A stretch of 64,000 bases of DNA from Hyphomicrobiales bacterium (GTDB taxonomy: Bacteria > Pseudomonadota > Alphaproteobacteria > Rhizobiales > Rhizobiaceae), in the NCBI GenBank assembly GCA_900469965.1, contig UBZP01000002.1, positions 1 to 64,000 on the forward strand, read 5' to 3'. The notes below the pieces were generated by a model. That model had not been told where the DNA came from. It made no database searches and was given only the letters and a program-made list of their open reading frames with translations. Positions 16,621 through 25,362 of the stretch are shown here, piece after piece. The stretch's first letter is position 1. The number at the start of each line of letters is the position of its first letter. Both the position numbers and the translations under genes were made by a program.

Positions 16621-17655
16621 TCAGGCGGCCTGCTTCTTGGACTTGATCAGCCCGCGATTGACCAGCAGCTCGGCGATCTGGATCGCATTCAGCGCAGCAC
16701 CCTTGCGCAGGTTGTCCGAGACGACCCAGATGTTCAGGCCGTTCTCGACCGTCGCGTCCTCGCGGATGCGCGAGATGTAGGTCGCATCCTCGCCCGCCGA
16801 TTCGTAGGGCGTGATGTAGCCGCCGTTCTCCTGCTTGTCGATCACCTGGCAACCCGGCGCCTCGCGCAGGATGTCGCGCGCCTCGTCGGCGGTGATTTCC
16901 TTCTCGAACTCGATGTTGACCGATTCCGAATGGCCGATGAAGACGGGCACGCGCACGGCCGTGCAGGTCACCTTGATCTTCGGGTCGAGCATCTTCTTGG
17001 TCTCGGCGAGAACCTTCCACTCTTCCTTCGTGTAGCCGTCCTCCATGAACACGTCGATGTGCGGGATGACGTTGAAGGCGATGCGCTTGGTGAACTTCTT
17101 TGATTCGATCGGATCGGCGACGAAGACGGCGCGCGTCTGGTTGAACAGCTCGTCCATGCCTTCCTTGCCGGCGCCGGAAACCGACTGGTAGGTCGAGACG
17201 ACGACGCGCTTGATGGTGGCGCGGTCGTGCAGCGGCTTCAGCGCGACGACGAGCTGCGCCGTCGAGCAATTCGGATTGGCGATGATGTTCTTCTTCGTGA
17301 AGCCGTCGATCGCATCCGGGTTCACTTCCGGCACGATCAGCGGCACTTCGGCGTCGTAGCGCCAGGCCGAGGAGTTGTCGATGACGACGCAGCCCTGCGC
17401 GCCGATCTTCGGCGAATACTTCAGCGACACGGCCCCGCCGGCGGACATCAGGCAGATGTCGGTGTCGGAGAAGTCGTAGGTTTCGAGATTGTGCACCTTC
17501 AGCGTCTTGTCGCCGTAGGACACCTCCGTGCCGACCGAGCGGCTCGAGGCCAGCGCCACGACCTCGTCGGCCGGGAAGCCGCGCTCGGACAGGATGTTCA
17601 GCATTTCGCGCCCGACATTGCCGGTAGCGCCGGCGACTGCAATCTTGAAGCCCAT
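16621..17655 (-). CDS. asd: aspartate-semialdehyde dehydrogenase
   Basis: Reduces aspartyl phosphate to aspartate semialdehyde with NADPH, the branch to lysine/diaminopimelate, threonine and methionine. 344 aa with the NADP-binding GATGNVG (9-15) and the active-site Cys130 in NPNCST. The ATG at 17655 starts exactly at the Rossmann fold; AGAGAAAGAGAG lies upstream. A 39-codon ORF with its own ribosome binding site and a promoter stand upstream in the leader. Confidence 0.96.
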   Translation of the reverse strand: MGFKIAVAGATGNVGREMLNILSERGFPADEVVALASSRSVGTEVSYGDKTLKVHNLETYDFSDTDICLMSAGGAVSLKYSPKIGAQGCVVIDNSSAWRYDAEVPLIVPEVNPDAIDGFTKKNIIANPNCSTAQLVVALKPLHDRATIKRVVVSTYQSVSGAGKEGMDELFNQTRAVFVADPIESKKFTKRIAFNVIPHIDVFMEDGYTKEEWKVLAETKKMLDPKIKVTCTAVRVPVFIGHSESVNIEFEKEITADEARDILREAPGCQVIDKQENGGYITPYESAGEDATYISRIREDATVENGLNIWVVSDNLRKGAALNAIQIAELLVNRGLIKSKKQAA

Positions 17656-17771
17656 TGGTCTTTGCTCTCTTTCTCTGCCTCTCCTCGGGTTCTTGAGGGG
17701 AAGCCCGGCAGCCGGAGCACGCGGGCCTCTTGTCCCCGGCCGTGCCGGGGAGAGAGCGGCGGCCAAGGACG

Positions 17772-17891
17772 TCAGACGGTTTTCGTCGTCGTTTTGGCCA
17801 TGAATTTGGAAGAAGCGGGCACGCACCGTTCCGCTCCGGCAGTCTCTGCCGGCCGGCTGCTGTCAGCGATGTCGAGGTCGCGGCGAAGCAT
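17772..17891 (-). CDS. 39-codon ORF in the asd leader
   Basis: Starts MLRRDLDIAD and ends MAKTTTKTV. AAAAGGA lies 8 nt before the ATG, and a promoter-like TTGACT-N16-TATTAG lies just upstream. It ends 117 nt before asd. It could be a leader peptide or an unrelated small protein. The last residues include several Thr and Lys codons (ACG ACG ACG AAA ACC), and both Thr and Lys are end products of the pathway that Asd feeds. That makes translation-based control conceivable but unproven. Confidence 0.45.
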   Translation of the reverse strand: MLRRDLDIADSSRPAETAGAERCVPASSKFMAKTTTKTV

Positions 17892-17916
17892 GGGTGCTGT
17901 CCTTTTCCGGAGGCTG

Positions 17917-17944
17917 CTAATAAGCGTTTTTGACCGCGAGTCAA
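17917..17944 (-). promoter_or_regulatory. candidate promoter of the asd leader
   Basis: On the minus strand TTGACT (-35) is followed by a 16-nt spacer and TATTAG (-10). The -35 lies in a small inverted repeat, TTGAC-N5-GTCAA. Transcription would begin about 20 nt before the 39-codon ORF. Confidence 0.55.
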
Positions 17945-18045
17945 GGGATGCCCGGCCGCGCGGCCATCAAGTTCGCGTCACGATTGCGCCGCCCCGCCAT
18001 GCCCGGCACCACCGGACGCTGCAGCGCAGCAGGCGCCCCGCATTA

Positions 18046-18055
18046 GACTAAAGTC
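18046..18055. promoter_or_regulatory. GACT-AA-AGTC inverted repeat upstream of the MHS transporter
   Basis: A short dyad in an AT-rich patch (TTAGACTAAAGTCATAAT) about 140 bp before the transporter start, in GC-rich surroundings. It looks like a half-helical-turn operator for a helix-turn-helix regulator. Which one cannot be told. Confidence 0.4.
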
Positions 18056-18194
18056 ATAATCCGAAAGCCGCGCAGCGCCGATTCCCCTTTTCTGCCATCC
18101 TCTTGCCAGGCGCACCACGCTCGCCTGACCGAGGAGGGTCGGGGGGCAAGGGGAATGGGCGCTCGACAGCTGTTTGAACTGGAGGAATTTCACA

Positions 18195-20084
18195 ATGGCA
18201 AATGTCGCGACGGCGGACGTCAGCAAGACGCGTCCGATGACCGCCGAGGAGAAGAAAGTCATCTTCGCCTCGTCGCTGGGTACCGTGTTCGAGTGGTACG
18301 ATTTCTATCTCTACGGCTCTCTCGCCGTCTTCATCGGCGCCGCCTTCTTCAGTGATTATCCGGAAACGACGCGCAACATCTTCGCCCTTCTCGCCTTTGC
18401 CGCGGGCTTCCTGGTCCGCCCCTTCGGCGCACTGGTCTTCGGCCGGCTCGGCGACCTGGTCGGCCGCAAGTACACCTTCCTCGTCACCATCCTGATCATG
18501 GGTCTGTCGACCTTCCTCGTCGGCATCCTGCCCGGTGCCGCCTCGATCGGCATCGCCGCGCCGATCCTGCTGCTGGCGCTGCGCATGCTGCAGGGCCTGG
18601 CGCTCGGCGGTGAATACGGCGGCGCTGCGACCTATGTGGCCGAACACGCCCCGCACGGTCGCCGCGGCTACTTCACCTCCTGGATCCAGACGACGGCGAC
18701 GCTCGGCCTGTTCCTGTCGCTCGTGGTCATCCTTTCCGTCCAGTTCATGGTCGGCAAGGAAGCCTTCGCGGCCTGGGGCTGGCGCATCCCGTTCCTCGTC
18801 TCCGTCGTCCTGCTCGGCATCTCCGTCTGGATCCGCCTGAAGATGAACGAATCGCCTGCCTTCCAGAAGATGAAGGAAGAGGGCAAGGGCTCGAAGGCCC
18901 CGCTGACGGAGGCTTTCGGCCAGTGGCGCAATGCCAAGATCGCGCTGCTCGCGCTCTTCGGCGCCGTCGTCGGCCAGGCGGTCGTCTGGTATTCCGGCCA
19001 GTTCTACGCCCTGTTCTTCCTGACCGGCGTGCTCAAGGTGGACGGCCAGTCGGCCAACATCATGGTGGCGATCTCGCTCCTGCTCGGAACCGGCTTCTTC
19101 GTCTTCTTCGGCTGGCTGTCCGACAAGGTCGGCCGCAAGCCGATCATCATGGCCGGCCTGCTGCTCGCCATCCTGACCTACTTCCCGCTGTTCAAGGCCC
19201 TGACCTGGGCCGGTAACCCCGCTCTCGCCCAGGCCCAGGCGACGGTCCGCGCGACGGTCACCGCCGCTCCGGGCGACTGCAAGTTCCAGTTCAACCCGAC
19301 GGGCACGGCGAAGTTCACCACCTCGTGCGACATCGCAACCGCGTTCCTGACCAAGAACTCGGTGCCCTATGACGTGGTGACCACGGCTGCCGCCGGCACC
19401 CCGGCAACGGTGAAGGTCGGCGACAGCACGATCAACAGCTTCGACGCCATCGCTGCCGGCGACAAGGCGAAGGCGATGACGGCCGCCTTCGAAAAGCAGG
19501 TCAACATGGCGCTGCATGCGGCCGGCTATCCGCTCGTCCGTGCCGCCGCCAAGGTGCCGGACGCCAAGCTCGACGCCTTCGTCGCCGCCAATCCGGAACT
19601 CGCACTCGACGCCGCCGCCATCCGCGCCGGCGACAAGGCGAGCATGACCGGCGCCGAGCTCGTCAAGGCGAAGCTCCTGACGGCCGAGGAGGCCACCGGC
19701 GTCGACAGCATGCCGGTCTTCACGATCGCCAACGGCGGCACCTTCTCGATGGTCGCCGACCCGGCCGCCGTCAACTGGACCACGATCATCGCCGTTCTCA
19801 CCGTCCTCGTCATCTACGTGACGATGGTCTACGGCCCGATCGCCGCGCTGCTGGTCGAGCTGTTCCCGACCCGCATCCGCTACACCGGCATGTCGCTGCC
19901 CTACCACATCGGCAACGGCTGGTTCGGCGGCCTGCTGCCGGCAACCGCGTTTGCGATGAGCGCAGCCAAGGGCGACATCTACTACGGCCTCTGGTACCCG
20001 ATCGTCTTCGCGGCGATCACGCTGGTGATCGGCCTGCTGTTCCTGCCGGAAACGAAGGACCGCGACATCCACGCGATGCACTGA
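18195..20084 (+). CDS. MFS transporter, metabolite:H+ symporter (MHS) type, with a large insert
   Basis: Proton-coupled organic-acid-type symporter, 629 aa. TM1 begins with FASSLGTVFEWYDFYLYGS (about 24-42), the MHS hallmark; FGRLGDLVGRK (82-92) is the MFS loop 2-3 motif, and GWLSDKVGRK repeats it in the second half. Between a helix ending near 340 and one starting near 527 lies a hydrophilic insert of about 190 residues with two Cys (362, 378), predicted to be periplasmic. Usual MHS proteins are about 430-450 aa. The ATG at 18195 has GGAGGAA 9 nt upstream. Its substrate cannot be read from the sequence. Confidence 0.88.
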   Translation: MANVATADVSKTRPMTAEEKKVIFASSLGTVFEWYDFYLYGSLAVFIGAAFFSDYPETTRNIFALLAFAAGFLVRPFGALVFGRLGDLVGRKYTFLVTILIMGLSTFLVGILPGAASIGIAAPILLLALRMLQGLALGGEYGGAATYVAEHAPHGRRGYFTSWIQTTATLGLFLSLVVILSVQFMVGKEAFAAWGWRIPFLVSVVLLGISVWIRLKMNESPAFQKMKEEGKGSKAPLTEAFGQWRNAKIALLALFGAVVGQAVVWYSGQFYALFFLTGVLKVDGQSANIMVAISLLLGTGFFVFFGWLSDKVGRKPIIMAGLLLAILTYFPLFKALTWAGNPALAQAQATVRATVTAAPGDCKFQFNPTGTAKFTTSCDIATAFLTKNSVPYDVVTTAAAGTPATVKVGDSTINSFDAIAAGDKAKAMTAAFEKQVNMALHAAGYPLVRAAAKVPDAKLDAFVAANPELALDAAAIRAGDKASMTGAELVKAKLLTAEEATGVDSMPVFTIANGGTFSMVADPAAVNWTTIIAVLTVLVIYVTMVYGPIAALLVELFPTRIRYTGMSLPYHIGNGWFGGLLPATAFAMSAAKGDIYYGLWYPIVFAAITLVIGLLFLPETKDRDIHAMH

Positions 20085-20111
20085 TCGCGGCTCGCTCTCT
20101 CATTGCACAGG

Positions 20112-20137
20112 GGCCCGGCGGAGCGATCCGCCGGGCC
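20112..20137. terminator. strong bidirectional terminator between the MHS gene and PAP2
   Basis: An 11-bp perfect GC stem (GGCCCGGCGGA with TCCGCCGGGCC) and a GCGA tetraloop, followed by TTCTTCG. It sits 27 nt after the MHS stop and 7 nt from the convergent PAP2 stop. Confidence 0.85.
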
Positions 20138-20144
20138 TTCTTCG

Positions 20145-20900
20145 TCAGACGAGCCGGCCGAGCCGCGGCACCGGCCACCCTTCCCGATTAAGCGTGAAGA
20201 CCAGCCCGAAGCGGGCGAACAGGACGGAGGTCGCGAACGCGAACCAGGCGCCCGAGGCCAGCCCGGCCACGACGTCGCTCGGATAGTGGACGGCGAGGAT
20301 CACCCGGGTTGCGGCGAGCCACAGGGCAAGACCGGCGAAAAACAGCCTGAAGCGCGGAAAGAGCAGCACCAGCGCCATGAACAGGGCGCCGACATGGGCG
20401 GAGTGACCGGACGGAAAGCTCTGGTGCATCCAGCCGCTGAAGGGCTGCAGCGAGAGGATGCCCTCCTCGGCGTAGAGCGGCGGGCGGGCCCTGCCGATCA
20501 CCACCTTCAGCACATGCACGAAGATGCTGGCGAGCACGACCGACAGCGTGACATAGGCCGTCATCTGCGCCAGGTAGATCAGCCGGAACCTGCGCCGCAC
20601 CTTCCACAGCCGCCGGCGCAGGAGATAGACGAGCGCTGCGAGCGTGGAGAGCGCGCCGAGAATGATGGCGAGCTTGCCGATGTCGGTGACGTTGCCGGCG
20701 ATGCCGACCAGCGGCGGCGACAGCACGTCGGCCGCCTCCCCGAGCGGCCGGTCGAAGACGAGGAAAGCGATCGCCACCACGTTCAGCGCCGACAGGGTGA
20801 AGCCCTTCCAGGGCACGCGCCGGTGCAGCTTGCGCCTGGCCTCGTAGCGCCGCCTGAGCGCGGTCCACGCACTCTGTTTCTCGCCTGCCTGCCGGATCAT
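20145..20900 (-). CDS. PAP2-family membrane phosphatase
   Basis: Integral membrane phosphatase of 251 aa with about five helices. The three acid-phosphatase motifs are present: KVVIGRARP, PSGHS (about 153-157) and the R-x5-H-x3-D type TRVILAVHYPSD (about 187-198). Likely substrates are lipid phosphates such as undecaprenyl pyrophosphate or phosphatidylglycerol phosphate; the sequence does not decide. The ATG at 20900 is fixed by AAGGAG 4 nt upstream. Confidence 0.88.
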   Translation of the reverse strand: MIRQAGEKQSAWTALRRRYEARRKLHRRVPWKGFTLSALNVVAIAFLVFDRPLGEAADVLSPPLVGIAGNVTDIGKLAIILGALSTLAALVYLLRRRLWKVRRRFRLIYLAQMTAYVTLSVVLASIFVHVLKVVIGRARPPLYAEEGILSLQPFSGWMHQSFPSGHSAHVGALFMALVLLFPRFRLFFAGLALWLAATRVILAVHYPSDVVAGLASGAWFAFATSVLFARFGLVFTLNREGWPVPRLGRLV

Positions 20901-21027
20901 GGGGCTCCTTGCGCGTCGCGTCGTCCTGCAAGCGAGATAGGCAGGCACGCCCGCCCCTTCAATGAAGGCAGGCCGCGTTTTGTCCGGGACGCACCGCGAC
21001 CGGCCCGGTCCGGCGCGGATCGGTCCA

Positions 21028-21055
21028 CCGGCGCCGCCGCAGGCGACGGCGCCGG
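21028..21055 (-). terminator. hairpin after leuB
   Basis: CCGGCGCC and GGCGCCGG form an 8-bp stem with partly paired inner bases, 17 nt after the leuB stop codon. There is no strong T run. Confidence 0.5.
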
Positions 21056-21071
21056 GGAAAGGTCGCTGCGA

Positions 21072-22184
21072 TCAGGCCGAAAGCGCCTTGAATTCGGCGA
21101 GGATGGCGTCGCCCATCTCCACCGTGCCGACCTTCGTGCAGCCTTCGGCCATGATGTCGCCGGTGCGGATGCCGCGGTCGAGCACGTTGGCGATCGCCTT
21201 CTCCAGGCTGTCGGCGTCCTGCACCAGGTTGAAGGAGTAGCGCAGGCACATGGCGAACGAGGCGATCATGGCGATCGGGTTGGCGATCCCCTTGCCGGCG
21301 ATGTCCGGCGCCGAGCCGTGCACCGGCTCGTAGAGTGCCTTGCGCTTGCCGGTCTTCGGATCCGGGGCGCCGAGCGAGGCCGACGGCAGCATGCCGAGCG
21401 AACCGGTCAGCATCGCGGCGACGTCCGACAGCATGTCGCCGAACAGGTTGTCGGTGACGATCACGTCGAACTGCTTTGGCGCGCGCACGAGCTGCATGCC
21501 GCCGGCATCGGCCAGCATGTGCTCGAGCTGGACGTCGGAATAGGCGCGCTTGTGCGTCTCGGTCACCACCTGGTTCCAGAGCACGCCGGACTTCATGACG
21601 TTGCGCTTCTCCATCGAGCAGACGCGGTTGTTGCGGGTGCGCGCCAGCTCGAAGGCGACCCCGGCGATGCGTTCGATCTCGTAGGTGTCGTAGACCTGCG
21701 TGTCGATGCCGCGCTTCTGGCCGTTGCCGAGGTCGATGATCTCCTTCGGCTCGCCGAAATAGACGCCGCCCGTCAGCTCGCGCACGATCAGGATGTCGAG
21801 GCCTTCCACCAGCTCCGGCTTCAGCGACGACGCCGAGGCGAGCGCCGGGTAGCAGATCGCCGGGCGCAGGTTGGCGAACAGTTCCAGGTCCTTGCGCAGG
21901 CGCAGGAGCCCGGCCTCGGGACGGACCTCATAGGGGACGGCATCCCACTTCGGCCCGCCGACGGCGCCGAACAGCACCGCATCCGCGTTCAACGCCTTCT
22001 GCATGTCCCCTTCCGAGATCGCCACGCCATGGACGTCATAGGCCGAGCCGCCGACGAGGCCCTCGTCGATGACGAAGCCGGCGCCCTTCTCGGCGTTCAT
22101 GTAGGCGATGATCTTGCGGACTTCCGCCATGGCTTCCGGGCCGATGCCGTCGCCGGGCAGGAGGAAAAGGTTGCGCACTGTCAT
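21072..22184 (-). CDS. leuB: 3-isopropylmalate dehydrogenase
   Basis: Oxidises and decarboxylates 3-isopropylmalate to 2-ketoisocaproate in leucine synthesis, NAD-dependent. 370 aa, the full usual length. Marks: [10 protein letters not shown] (8-17), the substrate-binding [11 protein letters not shown] (about 136-146), and the conserved [27 protein letters not shown] segment (about 246-272). AAGGACA precedes the start. It is a single gene; leuD lies about 14 kb away, so the leucine genes are scattered as in other Rhizobiales. Confidence 0.97.
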   Translation of the reverse strand: MTVRNLFLLPGDGIGPEAMAEVRKIIAYMNAEKGAGFVIDEGLVGGSAYDVHGVAISEGDMQKALNADAVLFGAVGGPKWDAVPYEVRPEAGLLRLRKDLELFANLRPAICYPALASASSLKPELVEGLDILIVRELTGGVYFGEPKEIIDLGNGQKRGIDTQVYDTYEIERIAGVAFELARTRNNRVCSMEKRNVMKSGVLWNQVVTETHKRAYSDVQLEHMLADAGGMQLVRAPKQFDVIVTDNLFGDMLSDVAAMLTGSLGMLPSASLGAPDPKTGKRKALYEPVHGSAPDIAGKGIANPIAMIASFAMCLRYSFNLVQDADSLEKAIANVLDRGIRTGDIMAEGCTKVGTVEMGDAILAEFKALSA

Positions 22185-22403
22185 GGGACTGTCCTTGTCG
22201 AATGCTCGGTGGGATTCAGGTCGCGCGGTTCTTAGCGCAACTTCCGTTCAAGGAAAATCGCCGCGACGAAAGAAATTTGCGCGACCGCCCGGCAGATGTC
22301 ACCGCGGAAACATGCCCGCTCCCGCCGTCGTGCGATCAAGGTTGCGTCGCGCCGCAACACCCGGAAACGCCCCGAAACCGGCGCACCAGACGGAGGACCT
22401 GGA

Positions 22404-22496
22404 ATGTATAGCTACGTGCAGGCAGTCCTCGCCGCGATCCGCTCGGCGATCGATGCGCTCCTCTTCCAGCACCGGCCGCCGCCGGGCTTCCGCTGA
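22404..22496 (+). CDS. 30-codon ORF, unknown small protein
   Basis: Encodes [20 protein letters not shown] followed by a short [10 protein letters not shown] tail. GGAGGA lies 6 nt before the ATG, nearly ideal. The first 20 residues would form an amphipathic or membrane-associating helix and the tail is basic and proline-rich. It is divergent from leuB and lies 119 bp before the cupin gene. Function unknown. Confidence 0.5.
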   Translation: MYSYVQAVLAAIRSAIDALLFQHRPPPGFR

Positions 22497-22615
22497 GCGA
22501 CACGCAACCGGCAAAGGCGCCGGAATGCGGGCCGCAGAATCCCATGGCTTCTTCCCGGCAGGCCCGTTTCGTTGCAGGATACGCCGCCCACTGCTGCGAA
22601 GAAGGAGAAGCCGCC

Positions 22616-23014
22616 ATGAAGATCCTGCCCTGCGGCAGCCGCCCGTCCGCCACCCCGCCGTCCGACTATTTCACCGGCCGCGTCCGCCAGGATCCGATCA
22701 TCGAGGCGCCGGAGCCGGCCCGCCTGCGTGCCGTCACCGTCACCTTCGAGCCCGGTGCGCGCACGGCCTGGCACACCCATCCGCTCGGCCAGACGCTGGT
22801 CGTCACCGCCGGCTGCGGCCTGGCGCAGAGCTGGGGCGGGCCGATCCGCGAATTCCGCGCCGGCGACACCGTCTGGTTCGAGCCGGGCGAGAAGCACTGG
22901 CACGGCGCGGCACCGGACACGGCGATGACCCATATCGCACTGCAGGAGGCGCTCGACGGCAAGGCCGTCGACTGGCTGGAGCACGTCACCGACGAGCAAT
23001 ATGCCGGTAAGTGA
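22616..23014 (+). CDS. cupin-domain protein
   Basis: 132-aa single-domain cupin. The metal-binding motif 1 is [16 protein letters not shown] (His x2, with Gln), and motif 2 is the [15 protein letters not shown] segment. This arrangement, with WGGPI between the motifs, matches small manganese cupins related to the bacterial hydroxynitrile lyase group; most members have unknown substrates. AAGGAG precedes the start. Convergent with codA and not in an operon. Confidence 0.85.
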   Translation: MKILPCGSRPSATPPSDYFTGRVRQDPIIEAPEPARLRAVTVTFEPGARTAWHTHPLGQTLVVTAGCGLAQSWGGPIREFRAGDTVWFEPGEKHWHGAAPDTAMTHIALQEALDGKAVDWLEHVTDEQYAGK

Positions 23015-23093
23015 CACCGGCGGCGAACGCCGTCCGGCCACCTGGCCGTCACGGCAGTTGACGCGATCCCGGTGATGCCGTTTGGACTTGCCG

Positions 23094-24392
23094 TCAGCCC
23101 CTGCCCGGCCGCAGCGGCGCGTAGTCGGCGGCATCCACCGTTTTCGGCCGGCCGGCAAGGTCGAGCGTGCTGACGCGCGGCGCAGCGCGCGCGATCGCCT
23201 TGCCGCGGCGCATGACGAGCAGGCGGTTGGCCTTCAGCCGCAGCGCTTCAAGCGTGTCGCGCGCCTGCAGGATCACGAGGTCGGCGTTGCAGCCTTTCTC
23301 GAGGCCGTAGCCTTGCAGCCCCATGGTCTTCGCCGAATTGACCGTGAGCGCGTCGAAGATCTTCCTTTTGTCCTCGATGCCGGCCATCTGGGCGACATGG
23401 ATCGCCATGTGGCCGACCTCCAGCATGTCGCCGGAGCCCATCGAGTACCAGGGATCCATCACGCAGTCGTGGCCGAACGAGACGTTCAGGCCCGCCTCCA
23501 TCAGCTCGCGCACCCGCGTCATGCCGCGTCGCTTCGGATAGGTATCGTGCCGGCCCTGCAGCATGATGTTGATCAGCGGGTTGGGGATGACGTTGATCTC
23601 CGCCTCCGCCATCAGCGGGATCAGCTTGGAGACGTAGTAGTTGTCCATCGAGTGCATCGAGGTCAGGTGCGAGCCGGCGACGCGGCCCTTCAGCCCGAAG
23701 CGCACCGTCTCGGCGGCGAGCGTCTCGATGTGCCGCGACATCGGGTCGTCGGTCTCGTCGCAATGCATGTCGACCGGCAGCCCGCGCTCGGCGGCGATCC
23801 GGCACAGGGCCGCGACAGAGGCCGCGCCGTCGGCCATGGTCCGCTCGAAATGCGGGATGCCGCCGACGATGTCGAGGCCCATGTCGAGCGCGCGGTTCAG
23901 CGCGTCCACCCCGCCCTCGGCGCGATAGTAGCCGTCCTGCGGGAAGGCGACGAGCTGCAGGTCGATATAGGGGGCCACCGCCTCGCGCACCTCGATCAGC
24001 GCCTCAGCCGTCACCAGCTTCGAGTCGCTGGTGTCGACGTGGCTGCGGATCGCGAGCAGGCCCTGGCTGACGGCGAGATCGCAGTAGCGCAGCGCCCGTT
24101 CGACCAGCGCCTCGCGCGTCAGCGTCGGCCGCAGTTCCCCCCAGAGCGCGATCCCCTCCAGAAGCGTGCCGGAGACGTTCATGCGTGGCAGGCCGAGCGA
24201 GAGCGTCGCGTCCATGTGGAAGTGCGGATCGACGAAGGGCGGCGTCACCAGCCGGCCGGTGGCATCGATCGTCTCGCCGGCTTCCGCCGCGATCCCCGGC
24301 CCGACCGCGGCGATCCTGCCGCCGGAAATGGCGATGTCGATCCCCTCGCGGCCGTCGGGGAGATTGGCGTTCTTGATCAGCACGTCGAACAT
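23094..24392 (-). CDS. codA: cytosine deaminase-like amidohydrolase
   Basis: Amidohydrolase of 432 aa, probably deaminating cytosine (or a related base) to uracil. The metal-binding HFHMD lies at 57-61, HCDETDDP at about 208-215, and the catalytic FGHDCVMDPW segment at about 305-315. It is the last gene of a minus-strand operon that carries a BMP-type ABC importer, so it would act on an imported nucleobase. The distance to the preceding permease gene is 28 bp. Isoguanine or creatinine-type substrates are possible alternatives in this family. Confidence 0.87.
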   Translation of the reverse strand: MFDVLIKNANLPDGREGIDIAISGGRIAAVGPGIAAEAGETIDATGRLVTPPFVDPHFHMDATLSLGLPRMNVSGTLLEGIALWGELRPTLTREALVERALRYCDLAVSQGLLAIRSHVDTSDSKLVTAEALIEVREAVAPYIDLQLVAFPQDGYYRAEGGVDALNRALDMGLDIVGGIPHFERTMADGAASVAALCRIAAERGLPVDMHCDETDDPMSRHIETLAAETVRFGLKGRVAGSHLTSMHSMDNYYVSKLIPLMAEAEINVIPNPLINIMLQGRHDTYPKRRGMTRVRELMEAGLNVSFGHDCVMDPWYSMGSGDMLEVGHMAIHVAQMAGIEDKRKIFDALTVNSAKTMGLQGYGLEKGCNADLVILQARDTLEALRLKANRLLVMRRGKAIARAAPRVSTLDLAGRPKTVDAADYAPLRPGRG

Positions 24393-24420
24393 GGGGGCAC
24401 CTGGAGCGGTTGTTGGAACG

Positions 24421-25362
24421 TCAGCGCTCGCCGCGCCGGTAGGGCTGCATCAGCGCCTGCGGCACGCGGGCGCGACGCGCCATCACGGCGAGTGCGGCGA
24501 TCGAGAGGATATAGGGCATCATCAGGAAGATCTGGTAGGGCACGTCGCCGAGCACCGTCTGCAGCCTGAGCTGGAAGGCGTCGAAGAAGGCGAACAGCAG
24601 CGCCCCGAACAGCGCCCGCCCCGGCCGCCACGAGGCGAAGACGACGAGCGCGATGCAGATCCAGCCGCGCCCCTGCACCATGGTCGGGAAGAAGCTGTTG
24701 AAGGCCGAGAGCGTCAGGAACGCCCCGCCCATCGCCATCAGCGCGCTGCCGGCCATGATCGCGCCGTAGCGCACCCTGATCGGATCGACGCCCTGCGCCT
24801 CCGCCGCATGCGGATTCTCCCCGCTCATGCGCAGCGCCAGCCCGAGCGGCGTGCGGTAGACGACATAGGCGAGCAGCAGCGCAATCGCGATCGAGAGGTA
24901 GGTCGGCAGCGTCTGGGTGAACAGCGCCGGGCCGACGAAGGGCAGGTCGGAGAGGCCGGGCACCGCGATCGGCTGGAACGGCGTCACCGTCGGCGGCGTC
25001 GAGGCGAGCGGCACGGTCAGGCGGAAGATGTAGTAGCTGAGCGAGGAGGCGAACAGCGTGATGCCGAGCCCGGTCACGTGCTGCGACAGGCCGAGCGAGA
25101 CGGTCATTCCCGCGTGCACCAGCCCGAACAGCGCCCCCGATGCCGCCGCCACCAGCATCCCGGTCCAGAGGTCGGCACCGTTGAAGACGGCGAGCCAGCC
25201 AACCATCGCGCCGAAGGTCATGATCCCCTCGATGCCGAGGTTGAGCACGCCGGAACGTTCGGACAAAAGCGCGCCGAGCGTGCCGAAGATCAGCGGCGTG
25301 GCGATCCTGAGCACCGCCGCCCAGAGGCCGGCCGAGGCGACGATGTCGAGAATGGCGCTCAT
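24421..25362 (-). CDS. ABC transporter permease, nucleoside (BMP) type
   Basis: Second permease subunit (313 aa) of the importer, with about nine helices. LSERSGVLNLGIEGIM (about 33-48) and GENPHAAEAQGVD (about 188-200) are the hallmarks of the NupQ/YufQ group. The ATG at 25362 overlaps the previous gene as ATGA; the longer frame upstream is antisense-like and was rejected. Confidence 0.92.
   Translation of the reverse strand: MSAILDIVASAGLWAAVLRIATPLIFGTLGALLSERSGVLNLGIEGIMTFGAMVGWLAVFNGADLWTGMLVAAASGALFGLVHAGMTVSLGLSQHVTGLGITLFASSLSYYIFRLTVPLASTPPTVTPFQPIAVPGLSDLPFVGPALFTQTLPTYLSIAIALLLAYVVYRTPLGLALRMSGENPHAAEAQGVDPIRVRYGAIMAGSALMAMGGAFLTLSAFNSFFPTMVQGRGWICIALVVFASWRPGRALFGALLFAFFDAFQLRLQTVLGDVPYQIFLMMPYILSIAALAVMARRARVPQALMQPYRRGER

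Noticed and set aside
17801-18051. plus-strand frame starting MNLEEAGTHRSA between asd and the MHS gene
   Set aside because: No ribosome binding site and it overlaps the asd promoter and leader; composition is not protein-like.
18054-20081. 675-codon minus-strand frame antisense to the MHS transporter
   Set aside because: Asp/Glu/Gly/Arg-rich mirror frame; the plus strand encodes a clear transporter.
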